DNA of 64,000 bases from Chersky-840 sp963838775 (GTDB lineage: Bacteria > Actinomycetota > Acidimicrobiia > Acidimicrobiales > UBA8190). Positions 44,922 through 53,271 of the stretch are shown here, piece by piece. Position 1 is the first letter of the stretch; every line of letters starts with the position of its first letter. The stretch lies in contig CAWISP010000041.1 of the NCBI GenBank assembly GCA_963838775.1, positions 1 to 64,000 of the forward strand. The letters are read 5' to 3'. Both the position numbers and the translations under genes were made by a program. Below the pieces are notes generated by a model. That model worked only from the letters and a program-made list of their open reading frames with translations. It searched no databases and was not told the origin of the DNA.

Positions 44922-46250
44922 CTACGGGTGCCCCTTCACCCGGGAAGCGACGTGTGTGACCGGGGTGGCGCCACGAGGTACTTCGCTCCCGCCCGACCTG
45001 ATCCCGTTCCCGGCATTCTCCCCGTTTTGGCCGCTTTCGCGGGCCGTCTTCGCCGCCACGCCCTCCAACGGAGGCGACGACCCGATTCGAGGGGGACCGG
45101 GCTGGGCGTCCTCGCCCGCAACGGCCTCGGTCTTCACCGCGCCGTTGCCGTTCATGGTGTCCTTGCGGAGCCCGGGATGGAACAGGGTGTACAGCGCCAG
45201 GCCGAGAACGATGATCCCGATGAGGATGACGCCGTTGGCGCGCTTGTCGAACAGGGGCAGCAGCAAGAACGCGGACAGGACCGCGGTCCAGGCCCACAAG
45301 ATAAAGACGGTGCGCCGGGGGCCGTGTCCGAGACGCAGGAGCCGGTGATGGACGTGGTCCTTGTCCGGAGTATGGAACCCGGTGCCCCTCGCCGTGCGTC
45401 GAATGAAGGCGAACGCCATGTCGGCGATGGGAACACCGAGGATGAAGACCGGGATGAACAGGGGCGCGAAGAAGAAGTAGGTCTGCCCACTGACGTCGGG
45501 GGTACGCCCTCCGATGAGCATCGTGGAGGCGGCCAGCAACAGACCCAGGAACAACGCGCCGGCGTCACCCATGAAGGCCCGGGCGGGGTGCAGGTTGTGA
45601 GGAAGGAATCCGATGCACACCCCGAACGCCACCACCGCGATGAGCGGGCCGAGGTTGTCGGGGGGCAGGACCCCCACGTAGACGAGACGCAAGCCGTAGA
45701 CCGCCAGCGCTCCCGAGGCGATGGCCACGATCCCGGTGGCGAGACCGTCGAGGCCGTCGATGAGGTTCACGGCGTTGGTGATGACGATCACCCACAACGC
45801 GGTGAGCAGTGGCGTCACATCGGGGGAGAGCACGAAGAAGCCGACGAAGGGGATCTTGAACTGGAACATCGTGACGCCGAGGAATACGAGCACCATCGCC
45901 GCGAGCACCTGCCCGGCCACCTTGGCCGGCGCCGACATCTCCCTGACGTCGTCGATGAACCCCACGACGAAGATCACCGCCGCCCCGAGCACAAGGCCGA
46001 GCGGCTCCGAGGACCCTGCGAAGAGCCCGTGGAGCTGCCCCAATTGCGATGCCACCAGGATGGCGACGGCGAAAGCCAGGAACATCGCGGCGCCACCCCC
46101 GTAGGGGGTCACGCGGGCGTGGACCCGACGCTCGTCGGGCTCGACCACGAAACCGGCCCGCGTGGCCAGATGGCGGATCGGGAACATCACCGCGAACGTG
46201 CCCACGGCGGCCACCGCGGCCACGATCACGTATGCCCCGAGAGGGGGCAC
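44922..46250 (-). CDS. wecA: undecaprenyl-phosphate GlcNAc-1-phosphate transferase
   Basis: Membrane enzyme that starts cell-wall glycan (arabinogalactan or teichoic-acid-like linker) synthesis on the lipid carrier. 442 residues, about eleven TM helices. Family motifs: VEPDERRVHARVTPYGGGAAMF, FIDDVREMSAPAK, ITNAVNLIDGLDGLATG, HNLHPARAFMGDAGALFLG and the cytoplasmic DKDHVHHRLLRLGHG. The last ~75 residues are hydrophilic and not conserved. GTG at 46250, 4 bases after the glyA stop, with GGAGG inside the glyA end. Same neighbour relation (rfe before atp) as in mycobacteria. Confidence 0.93.
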   Translation of the reverse strand: MPPLGAYVIVAAVAAVGTFAVMFPIRHLATRAGFVVEPDERRVHARVTPYGGGAAMFLAFAVAILVASQLGQLHGLFAGSSEPLGLVLGAAVIFVVGFIDDVREMSAPAKVAGQVLAAMVLVFLGVTMFQFKIPFVGFFVLSPDVTPLLTALWVIVITNAVNLIDGLDGLATGIVAIASGALAVYGLRLVYVGVLPPDNLGPLIAVVAFGVCIGFLPHNLHPARAFMGDAGALFLGLLLAASTMLIGGRTPDVSGQTYFFFAPLFIPVFILGVPIADMAFAFIRRTARGTGFHTPDKDHVHHRLLRLGHGPRRTVFILWAWTAVLSAFLLLPLFDKRANGVILIGIIVLGLALYTLFHPGLRKDTMNGNGAVKTEAVAGEDAQPGPPRIGSSPPLEGVAAKTARESGQNGENAGNGIRSGGSEVPRGATPVTHVASRVKGHP

Positions 46251-46254
46251 GGCC

Positions 46255-47604
46255 TCAGCGGCCTCCGGCTGGGCTCGGCAGCGCGGCGCCTCTGACCAGC
46301 TCGGGATAGGGCGGGAACCCACCGCACAGGTCGAGGACCTCGCCCCGCAGGGCGCGCAGGGCAGCTTCATCCCCGCGCTCGCGCAGGGCGCGCCCGATCA
46401 GCGCCGCGATCCGCGCCATCTCCTGGGTTCCCATCCCCGCCGTGGTCTGGGCAGCGGTGCCGAGTCGCAGCCCCGAGGTCACGAACGGCGAGCGCGGGTC
46501 GTCGGGAATGGTGTTGCGATTGAGCGTGATGCCGGCCCGATCGAGAACTTCTTGGGCTTCTTTGCCCGTAAGCTCCGCGTCGAAGGGGCGCAGGTCCACG
46601 AGGAGCAGATGATTGTCCGTTCCTCCCGACACCAGCCGGAAGCCCTCGGTGACGAGGGCGTCGGCGAGGGCTTGTGCGTTGGTGACGACCCGGGCCGCGT
46701 AGGTGCGGAACGACGGCAGCGACGCCTCTCGGAAGGCCACCGCCTTGGCCGCGATGACGTGCTCGAGCGGGCCGCCCTGGAGCCCGGGGAAGACGGCGGA
46801 GTCGATCACCTTGGCGAGGGCCTGGTCGCACAGGATGGCCCCGCCGCGCGGGCCCCGCAGCGTCTTGTGGGTGGTGAGCGTCACCACGTCCGCAATGCCG
46901 ACGGGATTGGGATGCACACCGCCGGCCACCAACCCGGCGGGATGGGCGATGTCGAACATGAGACGGGCACCCACCGCGTCGGCGATCTCCCGGAAGGGTT
47001 GGGCGTCGATGAGGCGGGGGTAGGCGGTCGCGCCGGCCACGATCAACTTGGGCCGTTCACGCTTGGCGACGTCGGCCACCTCGTCGAAGTCGATGGTCTC
47101 CCCCGGCGCGGCGGGGTCCCCCGATGCCGGGGTAACCCCGTAGGCGACGAAATGCCAGATCTTGCTCGTGATGCTCGCCGGCGAGCCGTGGGTGAGATGG
47201 CCGCCGTGGTCCAGGCTCATGGCGAGGACGGTGTCCCCGGGCTCGAGCAACGCCTGGTACACCGCCAGGTTGGCGATCGCACCGGCATGGGGCTGGACAT
47301 TGGCGTGCTCTGCCCCGAACAGTGCTTTGGCCCGGTCCCGGGCCAGGTTCTCCACCTCGTCGATGACCTGGTTCCCGCCGTAGTAGCGCCGGCCCGGATA
47401 GCCCTCGGAATACTTGTTGGTGAGCACCGACCCCGAGGCGGCCAGCACCGCGGTCGACGTGAAGTTCTCCGACGCGATCAGCTGCAGGGTCGTCGATTGC
47501 CTGTCGATCTCGGCGCCGAGCAGTGTGACGATCTCGGGGTCGTCGACGAGCCACTGGTCGAAGGGGGACGACGCCCGACCGGCGCCGTCGTTTGCATCGG
47601 TCAT
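46255..47604 (-). CDS. glyA: serine hydroxymethyltransferase
   Basis: PLP enzyme making glycine and methylene-THF from serine. 449 residues: LQLIASENFTSTAVLAASGSVLTNKYSEGYPGRRYYGG, NVQPHAGAIANLAVY, MFDIAHPAGLVAGG, PLP Lys in VTLTTHKTLRGPRGG, and NHLLLVDLR. The active-site Ser/His/Asp set is intact. ATG at 47604, 39 bases after the rpiB gene, followed closely by wecA. Confidence 0.96.
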   Translation of the reverse strand: MTDANDGAGRASSPFDQWLVDDPEIVTLLGAEIDRQSTTLQLIASENFTSTAVLAASGSVLTNKYSEGYPGRRYYGGNQVIDEVENLARDRAKALFGAEHANVQPHAGAIANLAVYQALLEPGDTVLAMSLDHGGHLTHGSPASITSKIWHFVAYGVTPASGDPAAPGETIDFDEVADVAKRERPKLIVAGATAYPRLIDAQPFREIADAVGARLMFDIAHPAGLVAGGVHPNPVGIADVVTLTTHKTLRGPRGGAILCDQALAKVIDSAVFPGLQGGPLEHVIAAKAVAFREASLPSFRTYAARVVTNAQALADALVTEGFRLVSGGTDNHLLLVDLRPFDAELTGKEAQEVLDRAGITLNRNTIPDDPRSPFVTSGLRLGTAAQTTAGMGTQEMARIAALIGRALRERGDEAALRALRGEVLDLCGGFPPYPELVRGAALPSPAGGR

Positions 47605-47643
47605 CTTGTTCCTCTCGGCACTCTCAGCCGTCTTTCGCCCAAC

Positions 47644-48083
47644 TCAGCGCGCATCGAGCAGGTCGATCTCGTGGATCCGTTGCTCGTGACGACCCCCGAT
47701 CGGCTCCGTGGACAGGAAAGTGTCGACGGCGTCCTTGGCGACCCTGTGCCCGATTGTTCGGCCGCCCATGCACAGGGCGTTGGCATGGTTGTGCGCCCGG
47801 GCGAGACGCGCCGTCGTGACGTCGTGGACGACAGCCGCTCGTACTCCGTCGATCTTGTTGGCGGCAATGGAAATGCCGATCCCCGTCCCGCATGCGGCCA
47901 GACCGAGGTCGGCCCGTCCCCCGGTCACCGCCCGACCCACGGCCGCCCCGTATTCGGGGTAGTCGACCATGCGTTGCGAGGCCATGCCGAGGTCGTCGGC
48001 GTCGTGTCCCACTCAGTCAGGTGGGCGGAGAGGAACTCCTTGAGGAGGGAGCCGGCATGATCGGAGCCGACCGCGATGCGCAT
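47644..48083 (-). CDS. rpiB: ribose-5-phosphate isomerase B (frameshift near 48011)
   Basis: Interconverts ribose-5-P and ribulose-5-P. The start MRIAVGSDHAGSLLKEFLSAHLTE and the remainder GHDADDLGMASQRMVDYPEYGAAVG...GLAACGTGIGISIAANKIDGVRAAVVHD lie in different frames; adding one base near 48011 gives HLTEVGHDADDLG, which matches the family exactly, total about 146 residues. Catalytic Cys (AACGTGIG) and His (AHNHANALCMGGR) are present. The loss is a missing base, opposite in sign to the other breaks in this window. Order rpiB-glyA supports a real gene. Confidence 0.88.
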
Positions 48084-48153
48084 GGCCGAAGCATACCGAG
48101 GCACCAATGCCGCCCCGGGGGCTCCCCCGACCCGAACGGTACGCTCGGCTCCC

Positions 48154-49674
48154 GTGGCCCTCGACCCCCGTACGCCGGTGCTGGTCGGCGTTGGCCAGGT
48201 GACCGAGCGCCCGGACCCCGAGTTCCCGATCAGCGACCGGGCCGAACCGGTCGAGCTCATGACGAGGGCGCTGCGCGTCGCCGCCGAGGACAGCGGCGCC
48301 GGTGACGACGGCCGGGGACTGTTGGCACGGGCACAGTCGCTCCGGGTGATCCTCCCCCTGAGCTGGCAGTATGTGAACCCGGGGCTGCTCGTTTCCGAGC
48401 GCCTCGGGATCGAGCCCCCTGAGCTGGCGTTGACGACGATCGGGGGGAACAACCCGCAGACCGTCGTCAACGCCACCGCCCTGCAGATCGCCGAGGGGGA
48501 GCTGGACGTGGCGCTCGTCACGGGGGCCGAGTGCGGGTTCACTCGCCTGGCGGCTCGCCGCGACCCGGGGCACCCCGTCCTGGCCTGGACCACGCAGCCC
48601 GACGACACCACGCTCCCGGTGATCCTCGGAACCGATCGAGCCGGCGTCACCGAGGGCGAGGCGGCGAGGGGGCTCGACCGGCCGCTGCGGATCTTCCCTC
48701 TGTTCGAGAACGCGCTGCGGTATGCGGCGGGTCGGACGATCGACGAACACCAGCGTCACGTATCCGAGCTGTGGGCACGGTTCTCGTCGGTGGCGGCGAC
48801 GAACCCCTACGCATGGTCGCGTCAACCGCGCTCCGCGCAGGACATCGGGTCGACGGGACCGTCCAATCGGATGGTGTCGTTCCCCTATCCGAAGCTGATG
48901 AACGCCAACAACCGGGTCGACCAGGGCGCCGCGCTCATCCTGTGCTCGGTGCAGGCGGCGCGTGAGGCGGGGGTACCCGAGGAACGGTGGGTGTTCCCGG
49001 TGGCGGGGGCCGACGCGCACGACCACTGGTTCGTGTCGCATCGACACGACCTGCGATCGTCCCCTGCCATCCGCATCGCCGCCCAGCGGGCCCTGTCGCT
49101 CGCCGGGATCACCATAGACGACGTGGCTCACGTCGATCTCTACTCGTGCTTCCCGTGCGCCGTGCAGATCGCCGCGCTCGAGCTGGGCCTGGCCCTCGAC
49201 GATCCGGGCCGGTCCCTGACCGTGACCGGTGGTCTCGGTTTCGCCGGGGGTCCGGGGAACAATTACGTGACCCACTCCATCGCCACGATGGCGCAGCGCC
49301 TCCGTGCCGATCCCGGCGCAGTGGGCCTCGTCACGGGCCTGGGGTGGTACAGCACGAAGCACGCCGTCGGGGTGTGGTCGACCACCCCGCCCGCGGCGGG
49401 GTTTCGCCACGCATCGCCGCAGGGCGACGTCGACGCGCTCCCCCGGCGCACCGTTGCCCCCGACTTCCAGGGCGATGCCACCATCGAGACCTACACCGTG
49501 GTCCACAGCCGCGACGGGGAACCCGATCTCGCCATTCTCGCCCTGCTCACCGACGACGGGCGCAGGACCTGGGCGAACATCGTCGATCGTGACGACATGC
49601 TCGCCCTGATGAAGCACGAGGGCTGCGGTCGCCGAGCGCGCCTGGCTCCCGACGGCCGGGCCGAGCTCCGGTGA
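48154..49674 (+). CDS. thiolase-superfamily acetyl-CoA acetyltransferase-like protein without nucleophile Cys
   Basis: A 506-residue thiolase-fold protein (VALDPRTPVLVGVGQVTERPD start). Thiolase topology is clear: ELALTTIGGNNPQTVVNATALQIAEGELDVALVTGAE, NEPYAWSRQP region, VDLYSCFPCAVQIAALELGL, TGGLGFAGGPGNNYVTHSIATMAQRLR, and an extra C-terminal beta domain (ATIETYTVVHSRDGEPDLAILAL) as in the type-1 thiolase-like proteins of actinobacteria. The usual nucleophile Cys (NxxCxSG) is replaced in GGNNPQT, and the C-terminal GHP motif is GGPGNN. It may bind acyl-CoA without classical thiolysis. GTG at 48154; divergent from rpiB. Confidence 0.8.
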   Translation: MALDPRTPVLVGVGQVTERPDPEFPISDRAEPVELMTRALRVAAEDSGAGDDGRGLLARAQSLRVILPLSWQYVNPGLLVSERLGIEPPELALTTIGGNNPQTVVNATALQIAEGELDVALVTGAECGFTRLAARRDPGHPVLAWTTQPDDTTLPVILGTDRAGVTEGEAARGLDRPLRIFPLFENALRYAAGRTIDEHQRHVSELWARFSSVAATNPYAWSRQPRSAQDIGSTGPSNRMVSFPYPKLMNANNRVDQGAALILCSVQAAREAGVPEERWVFPVAGADAHDHWFVSHRHDLRSSPAIRIAAQRALSLAGITIDDVAHVDLYSCFPCAVQIAALELGLALDDPGRSLTVTGGLGFAGGPGNNYVTHSIATMAQRLRADPGAVGLVTGLGWYSTKHAVGVWSTTPPAAGFRHASPQGDVDALPRRTVAPDFQGDATIETYTVVHSRDGEPDLAILALLTDDGRRTWANIVDRDDMLALMKHEGCGRRARLAPDGRAELR

Positions 49675-49755
49675 CATCTACGACGGAGGTCCGATGACGC
49701 GCCGCCGCGAAGGGCCCGCAGGCCGCGAAGATCGGGCCCCCGCCCGGGCGCCGCG

Positions 49756-50166
49756 TCAGACGTCGTCCACGCCGCTCAGGTCCACCCCCGCCGCCAGGAG
49801 TTGCGCCTCGAGCAGCGACCAGTCGTAGTAGTCGCGCCACGCGCTGATGCGGCCGTCGTCGTCGAACTCGAAGATCCCAGCCACGGGCACCGCCATGGGC
49901 GTGTCGTTGATCACGAACCGGTCGACGCGCTCGGTGAAGACCGTGTCCCGGACCACTTCCAATCGCTTGAACTCGAAGGAGAAGTCCGAGGCGAAACCCG
50001 TCTGAAGCTCGAAGACGGGTCTGATCTCGTCAGGGCCCTTGGCCGCGTCGCGGTTCGCCTCGCTCCAGGTGCCGTCGGGAGCGAAGAAGCTCGTGAGGCG
50101 GTCCGGATCGCGCTCGACCCAGGCCTCGAAGAAGGCACGCACGGTCGACTCGTGGTCCGCTGGCAT
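49756..50166 (-). CDS. limonene-epoxide-hydrolase/SnoaL-like (NTF2 fold) protein
   Basis: A 136-residue NTF2-fold protein: STVRAFFEAWVERDPDRLTSFFAPDGTWSEA, AKGPDEIRPVFELQTGF, FEFKRLEVVRDTVFTERVDRFVIND, and VAGIFEFDDDGRISAWRDYYDW. The R-D-x-x-D block in WRDYYDW resembles the catalytic Arg/Asp of limonene-1,2-epoxide hydrolases, but SnoaL-type proteins share the fold. Substrate unknown. It stands between tsaC and the thiolase-like gene and breaks the usual tsaC-glyA order. Confidence 0.75.
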   Translation of the reverse strand: MPADHESTVRAFFEAWVERDPDRLTSFFAPDGTWSEANRDAAKGPDEIRPVFELQTGFASDFSFEFKRLEVVRDTVFTERVDRFVINDTPMAVPVAGIFEFDDDGRISAWRDYYDWSLLEAQLLAAGVDLSGVDDV

Positions 50167-50250
50167 GTGTCGCCCCTTTCGTACCGGCCCGACGTTGCCG
50201 GGGCCCGATTGGTCAGGCGTGAGCCTGCCACAACCGCAACAGACCCAGCC

Positions 50251-50868
50251 TCATCGTCCTCGCACCGCCGCGAGCACGTCGCCCCAGGCCACGGCGCCCT
50301 CGCGGAGGCACTGCACGTCATCGAGCACGGAGACCACCGTCGACGGGGCTCCGTGGCACCGGCCGCCGTCGACCACCACCACCGTCGGCCCGAAGGCGCG
50401 CACCACGGCGGCGGCGTCGGTGCAGGGTGCTTCCCCGTGCACGTTCGCACTCGTCGTCGCCAGCGCGCCCACCTCGCCACACAGGGCCCGCGCCACGGCG
50501 TGGTCGGGGACGCGCAGCCCGATCGTCTGGGCACCGCCGCCGAGATCCCACGCCAGGCCGTGGCGGCGGGGCACCACGATGGTGAGGGCGCCGGGCCAGA
50601 ACACATCGGCCAGATGTCGGGCCGTCTTGGAAAGACCCGTCGGGCCCGCCAACTCCTCGGCATGCTCGACCGACGCGACCAGGACGGGGAGCTCGAGGGA
50701 CCGGGGCCGGTCCTTCAACGCGAACAGCGTGTCGGTGCCACCGGGGATCGTCGGGTCCACCGCGAGCCCGTACACCGTGTCGGTGGGGACAGCGACCACG
50801 GCCCCGATCCGGAGCGCGGCCACGGCAGCGTCGAAGGCGACGGATCGGGCCGGGGACTCACCGCTCAC
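50251..50868 (-). CDS. tsaC: L-threonylcarbamoyladenylate synthase (TsaC/Sua5 family)
   Basis: Makes the activated threonylcarbamoyl group for t6A37 of ANN-reading tRNAs. 205 residues, the short TsaC form: GAVVAVPTDTVYGLAVDP, ALKDRPRSLELPVLVAS, WPGALTIVVPRR, QTIGLRVPDHAVARAL and ATTSANVHGEAPCTD. GTG at 50868 overlaps the prmC stop (GTGA); the much longer open frame upstream is a shadow of prmC. Confidence 0.93.
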   Translation of the reverse strand: MSGESPARSVAFDAAVAALRIGAVVAVPTDTVYGLAVDPTIPGGTDTLFALKDRPRSLELPVLVASVEHAEELAGPTGLSKTARHLADVFWPGALTIVVPRRHGLAWDLGGGAQTIGLRVPDHAVARALCGEVGALATTSANVHGEAPCTDAAAVVRAFGPTVVVVDGGRCHGAPSTVVSVLDDVQCLREGAVAWGDVLAAVRGR

Positions 50869-51797
50869 GCGAGGGGCCACCGGGCCACGAGGACCCGCGG
50901 GCGCCCCGCGAGGTCGTCCCGCACGTGTGGCTCCTCGTAGCCGAGCGCCTCGGCTCGGTCTTGGGCCGAGCGGGCCCGGGCCGGAGCAAGTTCGACGACG
51001 AGGCTGCCTCCGGGGGCGAGCCAGCGGGGCGCCTCGGTGAGGAGAGTCTCGATGGCCTCGAAACCGGTGGGACCGGGCACCAGCGCGGCCACGGGCTCGT
51101 GGTCGCGAACCACCGGATCGAGCGAGCGCCACTCCGACTCCGAGACGTACGGAGGGTTCGACACGGCCAAGTCCAGCTTGCCGGCGAGATCGGGTGCAAG
51201 GGCACCGAACCACGAACCCGGCGCGACGCGCACCCGGGCCGCGGCGCGCGGATTTCGTTGCGCCAGGTCGGCAAGGTTTCGGCTGCACACCTCGAGGGCA
51301 TCCCGAGACTCGTCGGTCGCCCACACCTCGACGGGTCCCGTCGCCGACCCGGGCGCGGCCTCGCACTCCACCGCCAACGACAGCGCGATCGCCCCCGTCC
51401 CGGTCCCGAGGTCCACGGCGACGACCGATGAGCCCTCGGAGCGACGTGACCTCTGGGCGGTCAGCTCGCCGAGCGCAACCTCCACGACGTACTCGGTCTC
51501 GGGCCGGGGGATGAGGACGCGCCGATCGACGTGAAGCTCGAGTGTCCGGAACGCCCAGGTCCCGAGCACGTATTGCAGAGGCTCGCCGGCCCGACACCGG
51601 TCGACGACGGCGCGCGCCGCGTCCCACGCCGCCGGCGTCACCGTCACGTCGGGCGCCGACGGCAGGTCGATGGTGCGGATGCCGGTGACATGGGCGACGA
51701 TCCATCGGGCTTGAGGCCCGGGACCCAGGGTCTTCGAGACAGAGGCGAGGAGGTCGCGCACTCGCAGGGGCGCCACCGTCGAGCCGGCCGGCGTCAT
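50865..51797 (-). CDS. prmC: peptide chain release factor N5-glutamine methyltransferase
   Basis: Methylates the Gln of the GGQ motif of release factors. 310 residues: N-terminal helical domain (RVRDLLASVSKTLG), PLQYVLGTWAFRTLELHVDRRVLIPRPETEYVVEVAL, SAM motif VDLGTGTGAIALSLA and catalytic VSNPPYVSESEW. It directly follows its substrate gene prfA and overlaps it by 4 bases (ATGA). Confidence 0.95.
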   Translation of the reverse strand: MTPAGSTVAPLRVRDLLASVSKTLGPGPQARWIVAHVTGIRTIDLPSAPDVTVTPAAWDAARAVVDRCRAGEPLQYVLGTWAFRTLELHVDRRVLIPRPETEYVVEVALGELTAQRSRRSEGSSVVAVDLGTGTGAIALSLAVECEAAPGSATGPVEVWATDESRDALEVCSRNLADLAQRNPRAAARVRVAPGSWFGALAPDLAGKLDLAVSNPPYVSESEWRSLDPVVRDHEPVAALVPGPTGFEAIETLLTEAPRWLAPGGSLVVELAPARARSAQDRAEALGYEEPHVRDDLAGRPRVLVARWPLA

Positions 51798-52864
51798 GCG
51801 CCCGCGATCCCCCGCCCCCGCTCGTCGGCGAGGAGCGCGTCGACGATCTCGTCGAGGTCGCCCTGGAGCACCCGATCGAGCTTGTGCAAGGTGAGCTTGA
51901 CCCGATGGTCGGTCACGCGGTTCTCCTTGAAGTTGTAGGTCCGGATCTTCTCGGACCTTCCCCCTCCTCCGACCTGGCTGCGACGCTGCTGCGATTGCTC
52001 GGCGGCGACACGGTCCTGCTCGAGCTTGAGCAGCCTGGCCCGCAGCACCTGCAGGGCACGGGCGCGGTTCTGGATCTGGCTCTTCTCGTCCTGCATGGAA
52101 ACGACGATCCCGGTCGGGAGGTGCGTGATACGGACAGCGGAGTCAGTGGTGTTCACCGACTGGCCCCCGGGACCCGTCGAGCGGAACACGTCGACCCGCA
52201 GGTCAGCCGGATCGATGGACACTTCGACCTCGTCGGCTTCGGGAAGCACCATCACCGTGGCCGCCGACGTGTGGATCCGGCCCTGGGACTCGGTCACCGG
52301 GACACGCTGCACGCGGTGGGTCCCTCCTTCGTGCTTCAAGCGGGACCATGCGTCGGAGCCCTTCACCATGAACGTGACCTCGTTCAGACCGTCGCGCTCG
52401 GACGGGTCGGACGACAGGACCTCGAGTTTCCACCCGCGTGCTTCGGCGTAGCGCCGGTACATCTCGAACAGGTCCTTGGCGAACAGGTTCGCCTCCTCAC
52501 CACCTTCGGCGCCACGGATCTCGACGATGACGTTGCGACCGTCGTTGGGGTCCTTGGGTAGCAGCAGGAGGCTGAGCTCTTCTTCGAGCTCGGCGGCTTC
52601 GGAGGCGGCTCGATCGATCTCGGCGTTCACGACGTCGCGATCGTCCCCCGAGGCCTCACTCAGCATCTGGCGAGCAGTCGCCATGTTCTCTTCGGCCTGG
52701 TTGAGCTGGCGCGCCACGGTCAAGAGGGCTTCGAGCTCCTTGTGGCGTCGCGACGCGTCGCGCAATCGAGCCTGGTCAGAGACGACAGCGGGGTCGCCGA
52801 GCGAGTCGAGCACCGATTGGTACTCCTTCTCCCACGCGGCGAGACGCTCCGAGTCCATGGACAC
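51794..52864 (-). CDS. prfA: peptide chain release factor 1
   Basis: Reads UAA/UAG and triggers peptide release. 356 residues: GGEEANLFAKDLFEMYRRYAE, the stop-codon reading tripeptide within HRVQRVPVTESQGRIHTSA (PVT in place of the commoner PAT), and the catalytic GPGGQSVNTTDSAVRITHLPTG. Starts GTG 52864 or ATG 52858. Followed by prmC with overlap; preceded by rpmE. Confidence 0.96.
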   Translation of the reverse strand: MSMDSERLAAWEKEYQSVLDSLGDPAVVSDQARLRDASRRHKELEALLTVARQLNQAEENMATARQMLSEASGDDRDVVNAEIDRAASEAAELEEELSLLLLPKDPNDGRNVIVEIRGAEGGEEANLFAKDLFEMYRRYAEARGWKLEVLSSDPSERDGLNEVTFMVKGSDAWSRLKHEGGTHRVQRVPVTESQGRIHTSAATVMVLPEADEVEVSIDPADLRVDVFRSTGPGGQSVNTTDSAVRITHLPTGIVVSMQDEKSQIQNRARALQVLRARLLKLEQDRVAAEQSQQRRSQVGGGGRSEKIRTYNFKENRVTDHRVKLTLHKLDRVLQGDLDEIVDALLADERGRGIAGA

Positions 52865-52979
52865 CAGGGTACCGACGTGTCGGTGCCCTTCCGCCGTCTA
52901 CGCCGGTGGACGAAGAGAAGAAGAGGGGAGGAGGAGAATCAGTCGATCAGGCGCCAGGAAGCGCCCGGAGCCGCCAAGG

Positions 52980-53207
52980 TCAGGCGCGCTTGGCCTTCGA
53001 CCGCGAGCCACGCTGCCCGTAGCGGCGCTGAAAGCGCTCCACTCGGCCGCCGGAGTCGACCAGCTTCTGCTTGCCCGTGAAGAACGGGTGGCACTCGTTG
53101 CAAAGCTCGGCGTGGATCTCCGACTTGGTGGACCGGGTGGTGAACGTGTTCCCGCACGAGCATCGCACGGTGGCGTCCACGTAGGAGGGGTGAATGTCTG
53201 CCTTCAT
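52980..53207 (-). CDS. rpmE: 50S ribosomal protein L31 (zinc-binding form)
   Basis: 75 residues: MKADIHPSYVDATVRCSCGNTFTTRSTK and LCNECHPFFTGKQKLVDSGGRVERFQRRYG. All four zinc cysteines (CSC, CNEC) are present, so this is the C+ paralogue normally repressed or replaced under zinc starvation; no zinc-free copy is seen here. Basic C-terminal tail. Confidence 0.97.
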   Translation of the reverse strand: MKADIHPSYVDATVRCSCGNTFTTRSTKSEIHAELCNECHPFFTGKQKLVDSGGRVERFQRRYGQRGSRSKAKRA

Positions 53208-53271
53208 GATTCCTCCAGTGTAGAGGTATCGGCGTCAGGTCGGGCCGGGCCTGTGCGGCCGGGCCGTCACC

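Noticed and set aside
50869..51705. N-terminal extension of tsaC
   Set aside because: It is antiphase to prmC, which has an NPPY site and overlaps prfA; TsaC starts at the GTG inside the prmC stop.
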